Assembly (NCBI RefSeq): GCF_031877795.1
Contig: NC_133940.1
Span: 5,581,985 to 5,645,984, forward strand
Length of the DNA stretch: 64,000 nt
Direction of reading: 5' to 3'
From: Strix aluco
Taxonomy: Eukaryota > Chordata > Aves > Strigiformes > Strigidae
The translations under genes were made by a program, and so were the position numbers. Of the stretch, positions 60,761-64,000 are shown piece after piece (position 1 is the first letter of the stretch; each line of letters begins with the position of its first letter). The notes beneath the pieces are model-generated. The model was not told the DNA's origin. It saw only the letters and a program-made list of their open reading frames with translations, and did not search any database.

Positions 60761-61849
60761 AACGTGGCTGCTAAATGGATCGTTTCAGGCTGGTTCTGCA
60801 GCCCAAGGTTGTTAGGAGAATTTTTTTATTATTATTATTATTCCCTATCTAACAGTGTCACGTCAAAAAACCAGCTCGACATTGCCTGCGAAGCTGCCTG
60901 CCTCGCTGGGGGGCTGACATGGCTGGACCGACCTTCCAGCCCAGCGAGAGGGAGAACAAATAATTAATTCCGACAAACGAGCTCCAGCTCCTTTCTGTGA
61001 CTTCCCCAGTACCTCGCCGCACGGATATCGGTGCTGCACTAGAGACCACAGTTGTCCCTGCTGCTCACGCACAGGGGAAAGCAAGGGATACTTTTGATGA
61101 CATCATTAAAAATAGCAACATTTAAGAACAAAAATCTTAAGCGCGTGGGTAAAACCCGGGCAGCGTCGTTTGGGTATGGCTTGATTGCTTTGCACCGAGC
61201 ACAGCGCATTCAGGAGGCAGGGGCGAATGTTGTTTTTAATCACTTTTCCCCCCCAGCTGAACTTTTATTTGGCTTCTGACAACAATAGCAGGCTGCAAAC
61301 AGACCTCTCGGAGCGCTCGCTGAATAGACCCTTTTCGAGCCCGGATTGTTTCCACCGCCACAAAAAACAACCAGTAGCTCCGTTTCTTAATTGGGTTGTT
61401 CCTGGCCCTCGTTTCATTCAGGTGTTCGCGAGGAATTTGTTTATTAGCCTTTGACAAACAGCTCCTCCTGGCAATCGCCTCATGGGGTTGGCTTCAGCGG
61501 GAGCGGGGGGGATGCGGGGGGGCGGGGGGCATTGCTAATAAGGACTCTCTCCATCTCCAAGTTACCAATTAACAGAGTTGTAGAGGGGACCACCAGCACA
61601 GGACAACTCGCCAGGGCTCGCTGCGGAGCCCCGAGGAAACGACAGACGTGGCTCATGTGTTTTCACGCGAAAACACCGAGAAAAAAACGAGCACGAAAAG
61701 TGATGCTGAAGGGACCACCGGCTGCCGCAGGGCGGTCTGTGCCGAGCCTGGCAGGAGTCTCTTTCCCAAGAGACGAGACAGTAATGGGAACTTTCTGCAG
61801 CTTCCCTTCGCTGTGACGGTACCGACTGTACAGTAGCCCCGAAAGGGTT
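60761..61849. other. Upstream intergenic sequence, nothing recognised
   Basis: Mixed-composition sequence with an (ATT)n stretch at about 60827-60841 and a GC-rich patch near 61500. No gene or repeat family recognised. Confidence 0.4.
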
Positions 61850-62036
61850 GCCAAGCCCTGGACCAGGTTGCCCAGGGAAGCGGTTGAGTCGCCATCCCTG
61901 GGGGGGTGGGTATTTACAGGACGTGTAGCCGTGGCGCTGAGGGACAAGGTTTAGCGGTGGGCTCGGCAGTGCTGGGTTAACGCTTGGACTCGATGAGCTT
62001 AAGGGTCTTTCCCAACCCAAACCCATCCTGCGATGG
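61850..62036 (+). mobile_element. CR1 LINE 3'-end fragment, diverged
   Basis: Matches the CR1 3' region: GGTTGCCCAGGGAAGC, then GTGGCGCTGAGGGACA, GGGTTAACGCTTGGACTCGA, and a closing GGTCTTTCCCAACCCAAAC-type end. It appears to be a different subfamily from the copies at 13 kb and 38 kb. It is 5'-truncated, lies about 5 kb upstream of SOX3, and has no coding capacity. Confidence 0.85.
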
Positions 62037-62039
62037 CGT

Positions 62040-62440
62040 CATCCTAACAGCTCCGCTCCCGCGCGGTTCGTTCCTCCCGCCCCTGCGCAGCGGAGGACAC
62101 CGCGCCGGGCATTTCTTAGCGCCCTCGTTGCTCGGACTCCCCTGAGCCCCCGGTCTCCCCCCGCTCCGCACCCTCCTCTCCCCGCCGAGCCCCCCTGCTC
62201 CCCGCCGTGCCGGAGCGTGGCGGGGGGACACGCGTGGGGAGGGGGCGCGGGGGGCAGCCCTGCGCGCAGCGTGCCCTTCCTGCCGAGCCCCGGCTGCCGC
62301 GGGGGGCCCTGGGGCTCCCGAGATGCAAAGCCACTCGCCCCCGCGCCCCGGCCGCTCGCCCCGGGCAGGCCGAAGGGGCCTCCCCGCGCCGGGGACCCAC
62401 CTGTCCCCCGCCGTTACTTGTTGCGGGGCTTTAATGACTC
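62040..62440. promoter_or_regulatory. Distal upstream CpG-rich block
   Basis: Short CpG-dense stretch next to the CR1 fragment. Open frames on both strands are GC artefacts. Confidence 0.45.
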
Positions 62441-62480
62441 TTTCCCTGGCGCTGGTGACACTGTCGCTGAGCTCCTTCAG

Positions 62481-62505
62481 AAAAAAAAAAAAAAAAAAAA
62501 AAAAA
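62481..62505. repeat. Poly(A) tract
   Basis: A25 followed by A/C-rich degenerate sequence (ACAAAAAACAAAACAAC). It may be a decayed tail, but no element body was recognised. Confidence 0.8.
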
Positions 62506-62639
62506 CAAAAAACAAAACAACAAACCCCACGAAACAAAACACCCAAACCAACCCAATCATCTCTGTTTTGCCCGTTTAAAACTTCGTGAATCTTTCCTAC
62601 AATGTTTTCTGTACCCACCTTATTTGCCGGTAATGATGG

Positions 62640-62760
62640 CTAGGCTCCTTTTTCCGAGTTAGATTAGAAATCAAACACTAATTGTAAAACTCTAACCTGC
62701 TAATTAGCTGCAAATAAACTATTCATTAGTGGCAAATTAAAATCAAAACACACCTTATTC
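62640..62760. promoter_or_regulatory. Homeodomain/POU-motif-rich candidate element
   Basis: Contains CTAATTAGCTGC, CAAATAAACTATTCATTAG and GGCAAATTAAAATC in non-repetitive sequence. The motif density resembles conserved neural enhancers, but this is visual judgement only. Confidence 0.3.
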
Positions 62761-64000
62761 CTACTCTCTGACACACAATTTTGAAGGCACATATTGTTTC
62801 AAACTACAGCCTGTATCACTGGCACAGCAAATTGAGATCCTGAAAGGTTTCTCTCCAGGATAAATAATTAAAATATATTCTACTTTAATTGACATTATAG
62901 AGGACACAAATGAGGTTTTCCTTTTAGAAAGAAATAGCAGTTTCTAAATAAAGCTTTGCAGGCTGCAGAATGGAGGTTTCAACCAAATGAATAGTCATTA
63001 CTACCTTTTCAATGATGTGGGCCTTTTGATCAGAAAAGAAATTAGCTCTAAAGGACAGACAATAGGAAGCCTGCCCTGCAATAGGAAGAAAATTAGATGG
63101 CTAAGGCTCTTAACAACACCTATTTCTATAAACCATGGAGCTTCTTGCTTTTCAATTACAGCTGTTCATTTCATATAAGGAAAGTGGAAAAACACAGGGG
63201 GAATATAAACTCTGTTGCACCAAAAAAGCCCAAGATAGGGCAGGCAGGCAGTCTGTCTTCCCATTTCCCTTTGTTTTTATTAGAATCAGTTAACTAATAC
63301 TGTGCATTTTATAATACCAAGAGTATCCAGTATAGTGTTCTCTAGGTCAGTCAAGCAATCAAGATGGACTATATTCAGTAAAGGAACGAGTAAAACATAA
63401 GAAACTTTAAGTTAGGTAGCTGGATGTTTCCACTGCACACCAAATGATATATTTTGCACGTGCATCTCATTCCTGTGTGCATTTTTTCAGAGAAAACAAA
63501 ACAAGACTGAAGAACTCGAGGAAAACAAAATGCTGAATAACACTCTGCTGTCTTTTGGTTAGAGTAAAAAAGTAACTCCAGTTTTTCTGAATTGAAACGA
63601 ACGTTCTTTCGTTACACTCAGGACTGAGAGATTATTTCAGACGTTACCTCCCCACATTACTTTTAGCTCACACATCTCAGTTATTTTAGAAATCATACTC
63701 TTACTTTTAAAACTTAAAATCAACTTCTTGTGTAATAACTTTAAAATATGGGTTCTCTTTCAAATTATTTCGTTTGGACATTATTTTTGTTATTTCTCCT
63801 GAATATAAATGTATTATAAGTTCTCTTACGAATCTGAGACACAATCATAAAAGCACACCTTTCCTCCTCCACCATTTCTCCCTGGCCATACTTGTGTGAT
63901 TAGGTGTAACAAGTAGATAATAATTTGTTATTAGCCATGCAATATACTGTAATTGAAATAATATTTCAGTGATTATCTGAACATAGAATAGCCACAAAGC
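62761..64000. other. AT-rich upstream intergenic sequence
   Basis: No gene, no recognised repeat and no long open frame. Homeodomain-like AT words are frequent throughout. Confidence 0.4.

Noticed and set aside
1-64000. Direct-repeat arrays of CRISPR type, operons or bacterial insertion elements
   Set aside because: No regularly spaced repeats and no prokaryotic gene organisation. The sequence is plainly vertebrate.

Overview
This window looks like bird genomic DNA. The clearest signals are CR1 retrotransposon 3' ends closing on the avian-type octamer (ATTCTGTG-like) tail, and a single-exon SOXB1 transcription factor gene. Only one protein-coding gene can be supported: SOX3, on the minus strand at 55830-56786. 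The paralogue assignment rests on SOX3-type residues in and after the HMG box and on a C-terminus ending GTVPLTHI. In mammals SOX3 is X-linked; in chicken it lies on chromosome 4.

Layout: positions 1 to about 53400 are AT-rich, gene-poor sequence on the 3' side of SOX3. They hold eroded MIR/L2-like relics, three CR1 pieces of avian type, one older CR1-like piece, two LTR-like segments, G-runs and simple repeats. Several homeodomain-motif-rich stretches resemble conserved non-coding elements. From about 53500 the base composition changes to a chain of GC/CpG-rich blocks: 53500-54440, 54600-54985, 55830-58650, 59600-60180 and 62040-62440. These are separated by AT-rich segments. Such clusters are typical of a developmental, Polycomb-regulated locus. 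SOX3 with its promoter, 5' leader and 3' UTR sits in this zone. The last 1.5 kb returns to AT-rich sequence with homeobox-type motifs.

The SOX3 unit can be read nearly end to end. A CCAAT/TATA-like promoter lies near 57092-57116. The 5' leader carries a (CAG)7 run and a U-rich tract. The CDS encodes 318 aa, and a single canonical AATAAA lies at 55000-55005. The rest of the window is most simply read as the regulatory landscape and gene desert around SOX3.

The most interesting observation is directly upstream of the SOX3 ATG. The frame stays open for 27 codons. Its last 12 codons encode [12 protein letters not shown], identical, from my knowledge of the human protein, to the residues just before the equivalent Met in human SOX3. 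No ATG lies in this stretch, but it contains a CTG in a perfect Kozak context (GCCACC-CTG-G). This suggests either a conserved leader or a CUG-initiated N-terminally extended SOX3. Short open frames elsewhere are treated as chance unless stated.
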